Positions 10,022-17,508 of a stretch of 64,000 bases of DNA are shown here, in pieces. The notes below the pieces were generated by a model. The model saw only the letters and a list, made by a program, of their open reading frames with translations, was not told the DNA's origin and did no database searches. Source of the stretch: Thermococcus sp. JdF3 (GTDB lineage: Archaea > Methanobacteriota_B > Thermococci > Thermococcales > Thermococcaceae); assembly GCF_012027495.1 (NCBI RefSeq), contig NZ_SNUK01000002.1:393003-457002 (forward strand), in the 5' to 3' direction. Both the position numbers and the translations under genes were made by a program. The first letter of the stretch is position 1. Each line of letters opens with the position of its first letter.

Positions 10022-11290
10022 ATGCAGGTTGATGCCGACCTTCACATTCACTCGCGCTACTCCAAAGCGGTCTCAAAAGCCATGACTATTCCCAATCTCG
10101 CCGAGAACGCCCGCTTTAAGGGCCTCGGCCTGGTTGGAACGGGGGACATACTCAATCCCATGTGGGAGGCCGAGCTCCTGAGGTACGCGGAAAAAGTGGA
10201 GGAAGGAACCTACGAGAGGAAAGGGGTCAGGTTCCTCCTGACGGCTGAGGTCGAGGACGACAGAAGGGTTCATCACGTGCTAATCTTCCCGAGCATAGAG
10301 ACCGTGAGGGAAATGCGCGAGAGGCTAAGGCCGTACTCCCAGGACATAGACAGGGAGGGCAGGCCGCACCTGAGCCTTTCAGCTTCGGAAATAGCCGACC
10401 TGGCGAACGAGCTGGACGTTCTCATCGGGCCCGCCCACGCCTTCACCCCCTGGACGAGCCTCTACAAGGAGTACGACAGCCTCAGGGAAGCCTACCAGGG
10501 GGCAAAGGTCCAGTTCCTTGAGCTCGGCCTTTCGGCGGATTCGGAGATGGCCGACAGGATAAAGGCCCACCACCCCCTGACCTACCTCAGCAACAGCGAC
10601 GCCCATTCCCCGATGCCCCACCGCCTCGGAAGGGAGTTCAACCGCTTCGAAGTGGAGGACGCGACCTTCGAGGAGATACGTAAGGCCATTCTGAAGCGTG
10701 GAGGGAGAAAAACCGTCCTCAACGCCGGCCTCGACCCGAGGCTGGGCAAGTACCACCTTACGGCATGCTCCCGCTGTTATGCAAAGTATTCGCCGGAGGA
10801 GGCACGGGCGTTCAAGTGGAAGTGCCCGAAGTGCGGCGGCAGGATAAAGAAGGGCGTTCACGACAGAATCCTCGAGCTGGCCGACACGGAGGAGAGACCG
10901 AAGGACAGGCCGCCCTACCTCCGCCTAGCTCCCCTCGCTGAGATAATCGCGATGGTTATAGGCAAGGGGGTGGAGACGAAAGCAGTGCGCGTAATCTGGG
11001 AGCGCTTTTTGAAGGAGTTCGGGAGCGAGATAAGGGTCCTCGTGGATGTCCCGCTGGAGGGTCTGGCGGAGGTCCACGAGGAGGTTGCAAAAGCCGTCTG
11101 GGTCTACAGGGAGGGCAAGCTCATAGTGATCCCCGGCGGCGGAGGAAAATACGGCGAGATAAGATTGCCAGAGGAGATAAGGACGGCGAGCATAGCGGAG
11201 CTGGAGAGCCTTGAGGTCGAAGTTCCAAAGGAGGAATACAGGCCGAAACAGACGAGCCTCATGAAGTTCCTCCGGGGAGCCCCTAAGTGA
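10022..11290 (+). CDS. endQ: endonuclease Q (deaminated-base DNA repair nuclease)
   Basis: The 422-residue protein starts with a PHP-type metal site (ADLHIHSRYSKAVSKAM). Further metal ligands lie in TAEVEDDRRVHH, GPAHAFTPW and LSNSDAHSPMPHRLG. A zinc-finger insert (CSRCYAKY...CPKCGG) and a C-terminal basic domain follow. This is the architecture of archaeal EndoQ, which nicks DNA 5' of uracil, hypoxanthine, xanthine and AP sites. AGGTGGT precedes the ATG. Its last eight bases overlap the decayed galT fragment on the other strand. Confidence 0.9.
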   Translation: MQVDADLHIHSRYSKAVSKAMTIPNLAENARFKGLGLVGTGDILNPMWEAELLRYAEKVEEGTYERKGVRFLLTAEVEDDRRVHHVLIFPSIETVREMRERLRPYSQDIDREGRPHLSLSASEIADLANELDVLIGPAHAFTPWTSLYKEYDSLREAYQGAKVQFLELGLSADSEMADRIKAHHPLTYLSNSDAHSPMPHRLGREFNRFEVEDATFEEIRKAILKRGGRKTVLNAGLDPRLGKYHLTACSRCYAKYSPEEARAFKWKCPKCGGRIKKGVHDRILELADTEERPKDRPPYLRLAPLAEIIAMVIGKGVETKAVRVIWERFLKEFGSEIRVLVDVPLEGLAEVHEEVAKAVWVYREGKLIVIPGGGGKYGEIRLPEEIRTASIAELESLEVEVPKEEYRPKQTSLMKFLRGAPK

Positions 11291-11523
11291 AGCACCTGCC
11301 CCTCGCGCCTGTTCTTTTTGTCGCCTTTCTGCAGGCTTCTTTCAGCTTTTCTGCATTCTCCTCGGGGACGCCGTCGTATGTGAAGTCCAACGTCCCCATC
11401 CCTATCCCGGCGGCGTACTTGATTTTGCCGTTCTCCCGCAGGATTGGTAGAACCCGACGTGGAGGTGTAGAAGCCGTGGGTTCCTTTGAACGGCGCCAGA
11501 TAGAGCATCATCGTGTGGGGCAT
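11283..11523 (-). pseudogene. decayed C-terminal fragment of galactose-1-phosphate uridylyltransferase (galT)
   Basis: On the minus strand one frame reads MPHTMMLYLAPFKGTHGFYTS. A second frame then reads VLPILRENGKIKYAAGIGMG, followed by DFTYDGVPEENAEKL, up to a TAG at 11283. Dropping one G from the GGG at 11453-11455 joins them into a 79-residue product. The joined text resembles the end of archaeal GalT (PYxMxLHxAP, FHxHxExLPxLR, AAGIExGT, PEENA), but the expected histidines are Tyr/Ser. The rest of galT is absent. GGGGAGGGA lies just before the ATG. Alternatives are a small frameshifted gene of its own or a sequencing error. The family call rests on remembered motifs. Confidence 0.6.
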
Positions 11524-11585
11524 TTCCCTCCCCAGACAGGAAGATGGCGAAGGCTTTAAATCCCGTGACTCAACTGGGGGTGGGG

Positions 11586-12545
11586 ATGGAGGTGGAGAGG
11601 GAGATAATCGAGCTCTTCAGAAGGCACCTCAAGCTCCAGGGAGACCTGCCACTGGGGGACGACGCGGGAGCGATCATGCTCGGTGACGAATGGTTGGTCG
11701 CCACCAACGACATGCTCGTGAGAAAAACGGACGTTCCGGATATAATGACACCCGAACAGGTGGGCTTCAAGGTCGTCACCATGAACGTGAGCGACGTCGC
11801 GGCTATGGGAGCGAGACCGGCGGGGTTTCTCTTCTCACTGGGCGTTCCGCGGGATATCGAGATGGATTACCTCGAAGGCGTTGCGGAAGGGATAGGAAAG
11901 GCCCTCGAGTTCTACGGGGTTCCCGTTCTCAGCGCCGATACGAACGAGGCGGACGATTTGATAATAGACGGAATCGCCCTTGGGAGAACGAAGAGACTTC
12001 TAACCCGGAGCGGGGCGAGGCCGGGTGACCTGGTTTGCATTACCGGCGACATCGGCAGGGCCCTGGCGGGGCTCCTCGCCTGGAAGCATGAACCTGACGT
12101 CCCAGCGGGCACAAGGCGGGCTCTTTATGAGAAGCTCCTCGAACCGAGGGCCAGGGTCCCCGAGGGAATTGAACTGAGCGAGCTTGCGAATGCGGCCATC
12201 GACGTAAGCGACGGCCCGAGCAAGGAGCTACACCTCCTGGCCCAGATGAGCGGGGTGAGGATAGAGGTCGAGGCCCAAAAACTGCCGATCAAGGATGAGG
12301 TTAGGGCAGTAGCCGAGGCCCTGGGGCTGGACCCGATTGAGATGGCCCTCGCGAGCGGGGAGGAGTTCGAGCTGATCTTCACCATCCCGGAAAACCTACT
12401 GGACGAATGTCCCGTGCGATGCACCGTCATCGGAAGGGTTCTCAAAGGAGCCGGGGTTTACATTACCATCGACGGAAAAAGACAGGAGATGCCCGTTCTC
12501 GGCTGGGAACACCTTAACCGGGAAGTAAAAGGGACGTATAGATAG
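11586..12545 (+). CDS. thiL: thiamine-monophosphate kinase ThiL
   Basis: The 319-residue protein phosphorylates thiamine monophosphate to the diphosphate cofactor with ATP. The visible motifs are LGDDAGAI near the N-terminus (Mg/ATP site), MNVSDVAAMGARP, GDTN-like LSADTNEADDLIID, and IDVSDGPSKELHLLA in the C-terminal half. ATG 11586 follows GGGGGTGGGG. A box A (GGCTTTAAAT, 11553-11562) sits about 30 bp before it. The next gene starts 50 bases downstream behind its own box A, so thiL is probably a single unit. Confidence 0.93.
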   Translation: MEVEREIIELFRRHLKLQGDLPLGDDAGAIMLGDEWLVATNDMLVRKTDVPDIMTPEQVGFKVVTMNVSDVAAMGARPAGFLFSLGVPRDIEMDYLEGVAEGIGKALEFYGVPVLSADTNEADDLIIDGIALGRTKRLLTRSGARPGDLVCITGDIGRALAGLLAWKHEPDVPAGTRRALYEKLLEPRARVPEGIELSELANAAIDVSDGPSKELHLLAQMSGVRIEVEAQKLPIKDEVRAVAEALGLDPIEMALASGEEFELIFTIPENLLDECPVRCTVIGRVLKGAGVYITIDGKRQEMPVLGWEHLNREVKGTYR

Positions 12546-12597
12546 ATGTTCCGATAACGTTTTAAAATCCTGGGCCCACTTAAGGTAGGTCATGACT

Positions 12598-13479
12598 ATG
12601 CTGGGGAGCCTTACCACGTCGGCACAGCAGTATTTTTCAGTGGTCGTTAGCGCGTCCCTCAAGTACCTAACCCTGGCCTTTCTCACGTACTACGTGAGCG
12701 TCGTTCTCTACGGCATCCGCTGGAAGCTCGTTCTGAGGGGCGTCGGCAGGGACGCTCCCCTGCATGAACTCGTCAAGGCAATACTCGCCTCGATTTTCAT
12801 GAACAACGTTACCCCAATGAGCAGGAGCGGGGGAGAACTGCTCAGAATGGCGTGGGTTTCCAAAAAGGCCAACATCCCCACGGGAGTTTCCGCGGTTAGC
12901 ATAGTCTACGAGCGCATACTGGAGACCATCCCCATATTCGCCCTGTTCCTCGTGGGCATGATGTACTTCTCATCAGGGGAACCCCTCCCCTTTGTGATCC
13001 TCGGCATAGCCGGTGTTGTGCTTGTGTGGGCCAAGTGGGACGCCTTCGTGAGGCTCTCGCTCCGCGTCTTCCGAACCCCCGTGACGGATGAGGAGATGCG
13101 AAAGATAACGGCACTCCGGAGCATGCACAGCCTCAACATGGCCGCAATCCTGCTCAGCTCCGTCGTCTGGCTCCTCGACGTCGTCAGGCTGAAGCTCATA
13201 GCCCTTGCATTCGGCCTCAACCTGGCGTGGAGCTTCATAGCGGTGATTTCAATCGCGAACCTCCTCTTCGGCCTCGTCGCCTTCACCCCGGGAGGTGTGG
13301 GCATAATCGAGGGCGGTCTGGTGGGGACACTCACCTACTTCGGAATCCCCATGGCGCTCGCGGTTTCGATAACCCTCCTGGAGCGCTTTGTCTCTTACAT
13401 CGCCAGCAGTATAGTGGGACTAGCGGTTCTCCTGACGTCCGGAGGGGTTGAAATATGGAAAGCCTTAAAATCGCAATAG
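12598..13479 (+). CDS. flippase-like integral membrane protein (UPF0104 / LPG-synthase TM family)
   Basis: The 293-residue protein has about eight membrane helices. Its motifs belong to the lysylphosphatidylglycerol-synthase transmembrane/AglD-like family: LYGIRWKLVL, NNVTPMSRSGGELLRMAW, SIVYERILETI, and FTPGGVGIIEGGLVG. The family is linked to lipid or lipid-linked sugar translocation, though the biochemistry is poorly defined. ATG 12598 has GGTAGGT seven bases before it. A box A (GTTTTAAAAT) lies near 12559-12568. The gene overlaps the following glycosyltransferase by 25 bases, so the two act together. Confidence 0.82.
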   Translation: MLGSLTTSAQQYFSVVVSASLKYLTLAFLTYYVSVVLYGIRWKLVLRGVGRDAPLHELVKAILASIFMNNVTPMSRSGGELLRMAWVSKKANIPTGVSAVSIVYERILETIPIFALFLVGMMYFSSGEPLPFVILGIAGVVLVWAKWDAFVRLSLRVFRTPVTDEEMRKITALRSMHSLNMAAILLSSVVWLLDVVRLKLIALAFGLNLAWSFIAVISIANLLFGLVAFTPGGVGIIEGGLVGTLTYFGIPMALAVSITLLERFVSYIASSIVGLAVLLTSGGVEIWKALKSQ

Positions 13480-14678
13480 CAAGCGACTGGTTCTACCCGA
13501 AGATAGGGGGAATAGAATCACACATCGACGAACTCGCCCGCAACCTCGTTCTCATGGGGCACGAACCCTACGTCCTGACCCACGACTACAGGTACATGAA
13601 GCCGTACATTGACAGCTTTCCCTACCACGTAGTCAGGTTTCCCGCAACGCTCTACTTCCGCAAATACCACTCCAGCGTTGGATTTTCGCAGCTCTGGAGG
13701 ATAAACGAGTTCTACAAGGAGGTCGGGTTTGACATAACCCACGTTCACAGCATATACTCCCCCCTGGCGGTCGCCGTGTCAAAGATATCGAGGGGAATCA
13801 GGAACGTCCCGGTGGTCGCAACCAACCACTCGTTCTACGGCAGACCTCCGCTGGACTTCCTAATCGGGCCATTCCTCAGACACCACCTCAAGAGGATAGA
13901 CACCTTCGTGGCCGTCAGCACCCCCGTCGCCGAAGACACCAGAAACCTGCTGGGGAGCAGGCTCAACGGCCGTCCGGTCTTCGTGGTCCCCAATGGGATA
14001 GACGTGAAGAAATGGCGTCCGCCGGAGCCGGAGGAAAGGGAGAAAGCCAGAAGGGACATCGGGGTGAGGGATGAGATAGTCGTGCTTTACCTCGGGAGGA
14101 TGACCGAGCGCAAGCAGGCCCACAGGATACCCGTGATGATGAGGGAGGCGCTAAAACGGAGCGGAATTCCGAAAAGCAAGGTGAAGCTCATAATGGTAGG
14201 AAACGGCCCTATGCGCCCCGTGCTGGAGAGAAACCTCCGGGAAACCGGCATCGGGGAGATAACCGAACTGTACGACTTCATGGAAAGGGGAAGGCTTCTC
14301 CCTCTGTACTGGGCGGCAGACCTGGTTCTCATGCCCGGCATCCTCGAGGCATTTCCCGTCGTGGGACTTGAGGCGATGGCCACGGGAAATCCCGTCATCG
14401 GCCGGAACGAGAGCGGGCTGGCGGACATGGTAGTTCAGGGCATCACGGGCCTGCTGGCCGTGAGTGAGGAGGGAATGGCGGACAACCTCGCCAGGGTTTT
14501 CGAGGAACCTGAACTACTTGTGGAGATGGGGGTGGCCGCCAGAGAGCGGGCAGGGAAGGAGTTCTCATGGGAGATCGTGCTCAAGAGACTCCTTCGGGTT
14601 TACAGGACGACGATTGAAATTGGCTCAGGGGTGGACAGGCTGTACCTTACCTACAAGCTGATGAGGAGGCTGGGATGA
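13455..14678 (+). CDS. GT4 glycosyltransferase resembling PIG-A
   Basis: The 407-residue protein has two Rossmann domains. The N-terminus reads SDWFYPKIGGIESHIDELA and then LVLMGHEPYVLTHDYRY, closely like the start of eukaryotic PIG-A, the GlcNAc transferase to phosphatidylinositol. The nucleotide-sugar half has VPNGIDVKKW and the E-x7-E site LEAFPVVGLEAMATGNPV. GGAGGGG precedes the ATG. The gene overlaps the flippase-like gene upstream and the NodB deacetylase downstream (ATGATG/TGA), forming a coupled three-gene cassette. The acceptor is not shown by sequence; an inositol phospholipid is the inferred candidate. Confidence 0.88.
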   Translation: MESLKIAIASDWFYPKIGGIESHIDELARNLVLMGHEPYVLTHDYRYMKPYIDSFPYHVVRFPATLYFRKYHSSVGFSQLWRINEFYKEVGFDITHVHSIYSPLAVAVSKISRGIRNVPVVATNHSFYGRPPLDFLIGPFLRHHLKRIDTFVAVSTPVAEDTRNLLGSRLNGRPVFVVPNGIDVKKWRPPEPEEREKARRDIGVRDEIVVLYLGRMTERKQAHRIPVMMREALKRSGIPKSKVKLIMVGNGPMRPVLERNLRETGIGEITELYDFMERGRLLPLYWAADLVLMPGILEAFPVVGLEAMATGNPVIGRNESGLADMVVQGITGLLAVSEEGMADNLARVFEEPELLVEMGVAARERAGKEFSWEIVLKRLLRVYRTTIEIGSGVDRLYLTYKLMRRLG

Positions 14679-15397
14679 TGTACGTTTCAATAACGTTTGA
14701 CGTCGAACACGACTGTCCGCCGTACCTCACGACGACGAGGGGCATGGAGGACGGGCTTCCGAAGCTGCTGGATTTGATGGCCGAAAAAAAGGTGAGGGCA
14801 ACGTTCTTCTTCACGGCGGAGATGGCCAGGCGCTTCCCTGAGCTTGTTAAACGGGTCATCGATGAAGGACACGAGCTGGGGAGCCACAACTACAACCACG
14901 AGCGGCTGGACAGACTCACCAGGGCCGAGGGTGAAAGGGCCATCGTGAAGTCCCTGAAGGTGCTGAGGGAGTTCGGGGAGGTCCTCTCGTTCCGCGCGCC
15001 CAATCTGCAGTTTCCGGATTATTATTACCGCGTACTGGAAAGGAACGGCATCCTGGTGGATTCGTCGAAGGCGACCTACAAGGGCTACCGCGAGGGGGTC
15101 AGGTTTTTCGGTGATGTTCTTGAAGTCCCGGCATCTACCACGAGCTCGGTCATAAGACTGCCCTGGAGGGCGCAGAAGCTCATCCATGCCCGCCTGAAGG
15201 AGCCCCGCGTTTACTTCGCCCACCCCTGGGAGTTCGTTCCCATGCAGAGGGAAAAAATCCGGTGGGACTGCAAGTTCAACACTGGAGACAAGGCCGTTGA
15301 ACTGCTCGGAAGGTTAATCGACCACTACCGGGGCCAGGGTGCAAAGTTCCTCACGATGGGGGAGTACTACGAACTGTACCAAAAACTTAAACGGTAG
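14675..15397 (+). CDS. polysaccharide deacetylase (NodB domain)
   Basis: The 240-residue protein is a carbohydrate esterase family 4 fold. It has the first motif TFDVEHDCPP (catalytic and metal aspartates), ATFFFTAEMARRFPELV, and GHELGSHNYNHERL with the two metal histidines. The C-terminal half contains VYFAHPWEFVP, which supplies the late His. It has no signal peptide, so it acts in the cytoplasm. The start overlaps the end of the PIG-A-like glycosyltransferase, suggesting it N-deacetylates that enzyme's sugar product. Confidence 0.9.
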   Translation: MMYVSITFDVEHDCPPYLTTTRGMEDGLPKLLDLMAEKKVRATFFFTAEMARRFPELVKRVIDEGHELGSHNYNHERLDRLTRAEGERAIVKSLKVLREFGEVLSFRAPNLQFPDYYYRVLERNGILVDSSKATYKGYREGVRFFGDVLEVPASTTSSVIRLPWRAQKLIHARLKEPRVYFAHPWEFVPMQREKIRWDCKFNTGDKAVELLGRLIDHYRGQGAKFLTMGEYYELYQKLKR

Positions 15398-15424
15398 TGA
15401 GCCAACTAGAATCCGGTGAGAGGT

Positions 15425-16474
15425 ATGCGCGAGGCCACCTACTGGGAGCCGCTCGATGGCGGAAAGGTGAGGTGCAGGCTGTGCCCCCTCAACTGCATAA
15501 TAAACGAGGGCCAGCGCGGCTCCTGCAGGATAAGGAAGAACATCGGGGGTAAGCTCTACACCCTCAACTACGGGAAGGTTTCCTCCATAGCGGCCGACCC
15601 GGTTGAGAAGAAGCCCCTCTTCCACTTCTGGCCCGGTTCGTGCGCCCTCTCGATAAGCACAGTCGGCTGCAACATGCACTGCAAGCACTGCCAGAACTGG
15701 GAGATAAGCCAGGCCGACGAGAACTTTCCGTACCTTCATGACGCGACCCCCGAGGGAATAGTGGCCCTGGCGAGAAAGTACGACTGTGAGAGCATAGCCT
15801 ACACGTACAACGAGCCCGTGATATGGTATGAGTTCGTTCTCGATACGGCAAAGCTCGCTAAAAGGGAGGGAATTTACAACCTCCTCATAACCAACGGCTA
15901 CATAAACGAGGAGCCCTTCAGGGAGCTGGCACCGCACATAGACGCCATGAACATCGACATCAAGGCCTTCAGCGACGAGTTCTACATGAAGATAGCCGGC
16001 GTTCCGGGCGGCGGGCCGAGCAGGAGAACCGCGGAGATAGCCAAAAAGGAGTTCGGAATCCACGTCGAGCTGACATATCTCATAATACCAACGCTCAACG
16101 ACAAAGAGGAGGAGATCAGAACCTTCGCCAGATGGGTGGTCGAGAACCTCGGGGACGACACGCCGGTTCATTTCTCCCGCTTCTTCCCGCACTACAGGAT
16201 GACCCACCTCCCTCCAACGCCGGTCGAAACGGTTGAAATGGCCCACCGCGTTGCCCGGGAGGAGGGGTTGAAATTCGTCTACATCGGTAACGTACCCGGG
16301 CACGATGGAGAGAACACCTACTGCCCCAAGTGCGGCAAACCTTTAATAGTCCGCTGGGGATTCGAAATCACCGGGTACAACCTGACCGACGATGGGAAGT
16401 GTAAGTACTGCGGCGAACCGATTCCCGTGGTGGGGGCATACCAAAAAAAGCGATATGACAGGACGTGGTGGTGA
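15425..16474 (+). CDS. amrS: AmmeMemoRadiSam-system radical SAM enzyme AmrS
   Basis: The 349-residue radical SAM protein has the cluster motif GCNMHCKHCQNW (CX3CX2C). It begins with a Cys-rich segment, CRLCPLNCIINEGQRGSCR, and ends with a zinc-ribbon-like pair (YCPKCGKP, CKYCGEP). This order is that of the AmrS/PflA-like group found with Memo and AMMECR1. The substrate is unknown. GGTGAG precedes ATG 15425; a GTG nine bases earlier is less likely. The next gene starts inside its last codons. Confidence 0.88.
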   Translation: MREATYWEPLDGGKVRCRLCPLNCIINEGQRGSCRIRKNIGGKLYTLNYGKVSSIAADPVEKKPLFHFWPGSCALSISTVGCNMHCKHCQNWEISQADENFPYLHDATPEGIVALARKYDCESIAYTYNEPVIWYEFVLDTAKLAKREGIYNLLITNGYINEEPFRELAPHIDAMNIDIKAFSDEFYMKIAGVPGGGPSRRTAEIAKKEFGIHVELTYLIIPTLNDKEEEIRTFARWVVENLGDDTPVHFSRFFPHYRMTHLPPTPVETVEMAHRVAREEGLKFVYIGNVPGHDGENTYCPKCGKPLIVRWGFEITGYNLTDDGKCKYCGEPIPVVGAYQKKRYDRTWW

Positions 16475-17307
16475 AATTGGAGACGATTGAGGTTATTTTC
16501 TACATCGAAGGCCTGGGAAGCGATAAGAAAGTTTTAGAAAGGGCTATGGAGGAAACCGCGGAACGGCTGAAGGCTGAAAAATCCATCAGGGTTCATGACG
16601 TGAGGGTGGAAGAGATAATCGAAGACCCCGACAACGACACGCTGCCGTACTCCGGAATGATAGAGGCAAGGATCTCAGGACCCCTCAATGCGGTGTTCAA
16701 TACCGCGGTGCGCTACGCACCGGCCGCCGTGGAGGTTGTATCCCCTCCAAAGATTGAGGTGGACGCAAAGGGACTCATGGAACTACTCGGAGGGATTTCC
16801 TACGCCATGGGGCAGCTCATAGACAAATTTGGCCCACTGGCGGCCTATCCTTCCCTGGAAGAGTTTCCCGAGCCCCGGATAGGGTACAGCAGGGAGGAGA
16901 TTGAAGAGTTCATTGTGGAGGACAGAAAAATCCTCTACCGCTTTGTCGTGGAGGTCTTTGGGGACGACGAGGAAACCGTCACCAGGAATTTTGCAAAGGC
17001 CCTCGCGTATGAGGGATGCACCATAAACAAACTCGTTCCTAAAGTCCAGAGCGAAGACGAGAACGGAAGGAAGTACATACTAATCGCGGCGGAGCTTCTG
17101 TCCACGTTTGAGAATCTGATCCAGCTGACCGCCAAATATTCCCCCGTGGCGATAGCGATACTGGAACCCGAGGTGGTGGACATAACCGCTCCGGAACTCC
17201 AGGGTGCACTGGCGGATGTGGCGGGTTTTGTCTACGAGCTCACGATGCGCCCCCTGAAAAAGCGCATCCTCGAAAAAAAGAACACCGAGTTCAAGCTAAA
17301 CCCGTAA
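16465..17307 (+). CDS. conserved hypothetical protein with internal duplication
   Basis: The protein has about 280 residues, is soluble and acidic, and shows no recognised domain. It looks like two copies of one unit. In the first half AVRYAPAAVEVVSPPKIEV is followed by LLGGISYAM. In the second, TAKYSPVAIAILEPEVVDI is followed by ALADVAGFVYEL. Both halves begin with a beta-strand and a charged helix. The start is ambiguous: GTG codons at 16465-16471 overlap the AmrS stop, while a TTG at 16477 has GGTGGTGA just before it. Overlap with amrS suggests co-translation. Confidence 0.7.
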   Translation: MVVKLETIEVIFYIEGLGSDKKVLERAMEETAERLKAEKSIRVHDVRVEEIIEDPDNDTLPYSGMIEARISGPLNAVFNTAVRYAPAAVEVVSPPKIEVDAKGLMELLGGISYAMGQLIDKFGPLAAYPSLEEFPEPRIGYSREEIEEFIVEDRKILYRFVVEVFGDDEETVTRNFAKALAYEGCTINKLVPKVQSEDENGRKYILIAAELLSTFENLIQLTAKYSPVAIAILEPEVVDITAPELQGALADVAGFVYELTMRPLKKRILEKKNTEFKLNP

Positions 17308-17418
17308 GGTATTATCGTCAAAAGGCGAAAGGCCTATAGTCATTTAATTAAGCTCCCTTTCATTTTTACGGCAATGAGCGAGCTTTTTTTAAGCATAGAA
17401 AGGGTCTGAAAGCGAAAA

Positions 17419-17428
17419 GTATATATAC
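17419..17428 (+). promoter_or_regulatory. strong box A promoter of the S-layer gene
   Basis: GTATATATAC stands about 85 nt before the S-layer ATG, predicting a leader of about 60 nt that ends in AGGGAGGTG. Directly after it is a palindrome, CCCTTAAGGG. The rest of the 200-base gap (17308-17418) holds no gene that I can see. Confidence 0.65.
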
Positions 17429-17508
17429 CCCTTAAGGGCAGAAAATCAGTGACAACACATGTTAGACCATTCCAGGGCGTAAGCCCAAAGTTAGGGAGGT
17501 GTTGTGAA

